Positions 62,412-64,000 of a stretch of DNA of 64,000 nucleotides are shown here, piece by piece (position 1 is the stretch's first letter; every line of letters starts with the position of its first letter). The position numbers and the translations under genes are program-made. Source of the stretch: Acanthaster planci. Its lineage: Eukaryota > Echinodermata > Asteroidea > Valvatida > Acanthasteridae. The DNA lies in NCBI RefSeq assembly GCF_001949145.1, contig NW_019091433.1:1-64000 (forward strand). The letters are read 5' to 3'. Under the pieces are notes generated by a model. That model did no database searches. It was not told where the DNA came from and worked only from the letters and a program-made list of their open reading frames with translations.

Positions 62412-62545
62412 ACCTCAGTCCATCACAAGACCCTGCCAGTCAACTGCAAGTCATTCAGTATTAGGCCAAGTTACAAGGAACTGATATGAACTGTGACAAA
62501 GGCAAATTTGTTTTTTGGACTTGTGACAGGATTCAACTACAATGC
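62412..62545. repeat. Decayed CATCACAAGTC palindromic MITE
   Basis: TCAGTCCATCACAAGACCCTGCCAGTC on the left and ACTTGTGACAGGATTCAACTACAATGCTGG on the right are inverted and match the family at 57824-58053, with the same CATTCAGTATTAGGCCAAGT internal block type. It lies in the intron upstream of the PRKD PH-domain exon. Confidence 0.6.
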
Positions 62546-63169
62546 TGGCGGTCCGTAATCTCGAGGAATCCAATAAAGGTGTCGTGACGCTTTCGGTTTG
62601 TTCCCAAGTACTTGAGGAAACTTTCAGAAGTCAACATCCGTCTCAAACCATACAACATGTTTTTTCCTCTGGTTCTAATTTATACTCATTCGTCATTAGA
62701 ACCAAATTCTACAATTTCACCAGTCCGGAGTGCTATACTTCAACAATGACCACTATGGGCTGAGACAGCCCTATTGGATGGATCTGCTTGCCAAGTATAC
62801 AATCAAATATAGCAATGAATGCTACTTTAATAGTCAGCACATTTCAAAAGCTGAAGAAGAATTTTGGGGTCCGTGTAGGCATAAGGGGATAGCTAAGGAT
62901 TTGTGCGAACAGTAAGCATAAAATGATAGTCTTAAATGCAAGATTTTGTGAATAGGAGAACCATGAATGTATCGGTGTACTAAACAAAAATATGGGTTCA
63001 ACTTGAGGAATGAAAATGTGCATTATTTTGGGTTGTATGTTTGCTGCCCCCACTGGCGTTGAGGAAACAATTTCTGATGTTGGGACATTTGGAACTGAGT
63101 TGTGGAAATGGACAATTTGTCCCATTACAAATCCGTTGCTGTAATAACTATCATTCAACAAGTGTGTAG

Positions 63170-63362
63170 TCCCCGGGGTAAGTATGAGTGTGTAAACGCC
63201 TTAAATCGTGGACCTATAACAATAGGGGACAATAGGTCCACCGTTGCCGAAGAGTCCACGGTTGGAAAACATGTACAAAACATATGAGAGGTCTTCTGAA
63301 AAAGTTCAAGTATGAACAAAAGAGGAACGATAGGGAGTCCACGATTGAAGGCGTTTACGCAC
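63170..63362. repeat. Small inverted-repeat (fold-back) sequence
   Basis: GTGTAAACGCCTTAAATCGTGGACC… pairs with …GGGAGTCCACGATTGAAGGCGTTTACGCAC. Between them a second short pair occurs, AGGTCCACCGTTGCC and others. It is noncoding and in the PRKD intron at the right edge; likely another MITE. Limits are approximate. Confidence 0.6.
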
Positions 63363-64000
63363 TTGGGTGTGTGTTCAAGAGCATAATGCACACAACTTTA
63401 GCACATAATTGACTAAATGGGTAATTCCACAAATTAGGGGTCCAAAAGTGTGACATTTTTGTGTCCCTGTTACATCTGACCTTTTTTATTTGGCATGGAA
63501 ATATCACCAGAATTGATTTCAAACTATTACTATTTGTGTGGCAGGTAATTTGCATTAATTCCTCACTCTCGGAAATTAGAAAATGTGTTCTGAACTTACA
63601 AAATCATATGTCAGATGTGATAGGGACACGAAAAAAACATGGACCCCTAAGTTCTGGGATTACCCAAATACTAATAAAGCACATCACATACTGATTGACC
63701 TGCAACTTAAATTTGAGACTTAGATGCACCATCACTATCAAGATAATGTCCTAACTTGGGCTTGTTAGGTTTTTACACTTGATCAGAGCATTTACTGCTG
63801 GAATCAAGAGAGAATTCCCTAACCATTGGCCTCACAATAATTTGATATCCACAATATGAAAAATGGAACTACACAGAGCCAGAAAATCTTCACTCGGAAG
63901 ACAAATGAATACAAAGCTTAGATTTGGAAAAACAACTCAGATACTTTTGCAGGTAGTCTGCAAGACATTTTTGCCAGTGCTTGCAAGTTTACTCCTTGAA

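Larger units (their letters stand above)
62289..64000. other. PRKD intron running off the right edge
   Basis: I found no exon here. The next PRKD exon expected upstream would encode the start of the PH domain (KEGWMVH-type) and no such text is visible. A decayed CATCACAAGTC MITE is at 62412-62545. A partial inverted repeat (AACGCCTTAAATCGTGGAC near 63195 facing GTCCACGATTGAAGGCGTT near 63337) marks another small fold-back sequence. Confidence 0.5.

Overview
This window is eukaryotic nuclear DNA from an animal, most likely an invertebrate deuterostome. The genes are split by GT-AG introns of about 0.1 to 4.3 kb. The proteins are recognisable orthologues of vertebrate genes, and the spacers are AT-rich and full of short dispersed repeats. 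The self-complementary string TACATGTA is very frequent, which suggests to me a lancelet-like genome; a hemichordate or echinoderm is possible, and the species is not proven. No bacterial-type operons, CRISPR arrays or viral genes were seen.

Six genes can be assembled by splicing. (1) YPEL5 (+), intronless CDS 3389-3754, with a probable 5' UTR exon and a CRE-like promoter upstream. (2) DMAC2L/ATP5S (-), 12135 to about 16886, four coding exons; a 1.36 kb Tc1-like transposon fills most of its last intron. (3) A Rab32-family GTPase (+), 18309-24724, ten coding exons including a 5-nt microexon that completes the P-loop. (4) TIMM9 (-), 29353-30556, two exons found, the short first coding exon not located. 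(5) GINS1/PSF1 (+), 35642-42685, eight exons. (6) Protein kinase D (PRKD, -), 49437-62288, eleven exons covering the PH domain, a Ser/Pro-rich linker, the kinase domain and the C-terminus; its N-terminal half lies beyond the right edge. In every complete join the exon phases agree.

The genes do not form one pathway. Two are mitochondrial (DMAC2L, TIMM9), one is a replication factor (GINS1), one is a trafficking GTPase, one is a zinc protein and one is a signalling kinase. Their linkage is still informative: DMAC2L, TIMM9 and PRKD1 lie on human 14q, and YPEL5 and PRKD3 lie on human 2p. The window therefore looks like an unduplicated ancestral block.

The rest is mobile-element debris and tandem repeats. 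It includes a Tc1-like element with both ends and a frameshifted transposase, two inverted copies of a TTAA-flanked piggyBac-like MITE, long hairpin elements at 33.3 and 42.8 kb, a dispersed palindromic MITE family (CATCACAAGTC core), and tRNA-derived SINEs, one with a perfect 14-bp target duplication. Tandem arrays have 20-, 37- and about 26-31-bp units. I saw no clearly new gene system. The most notable points are the 5-nt microexon with nested donors and the His in place of the catalytic Gln in the Rab32-like protein.
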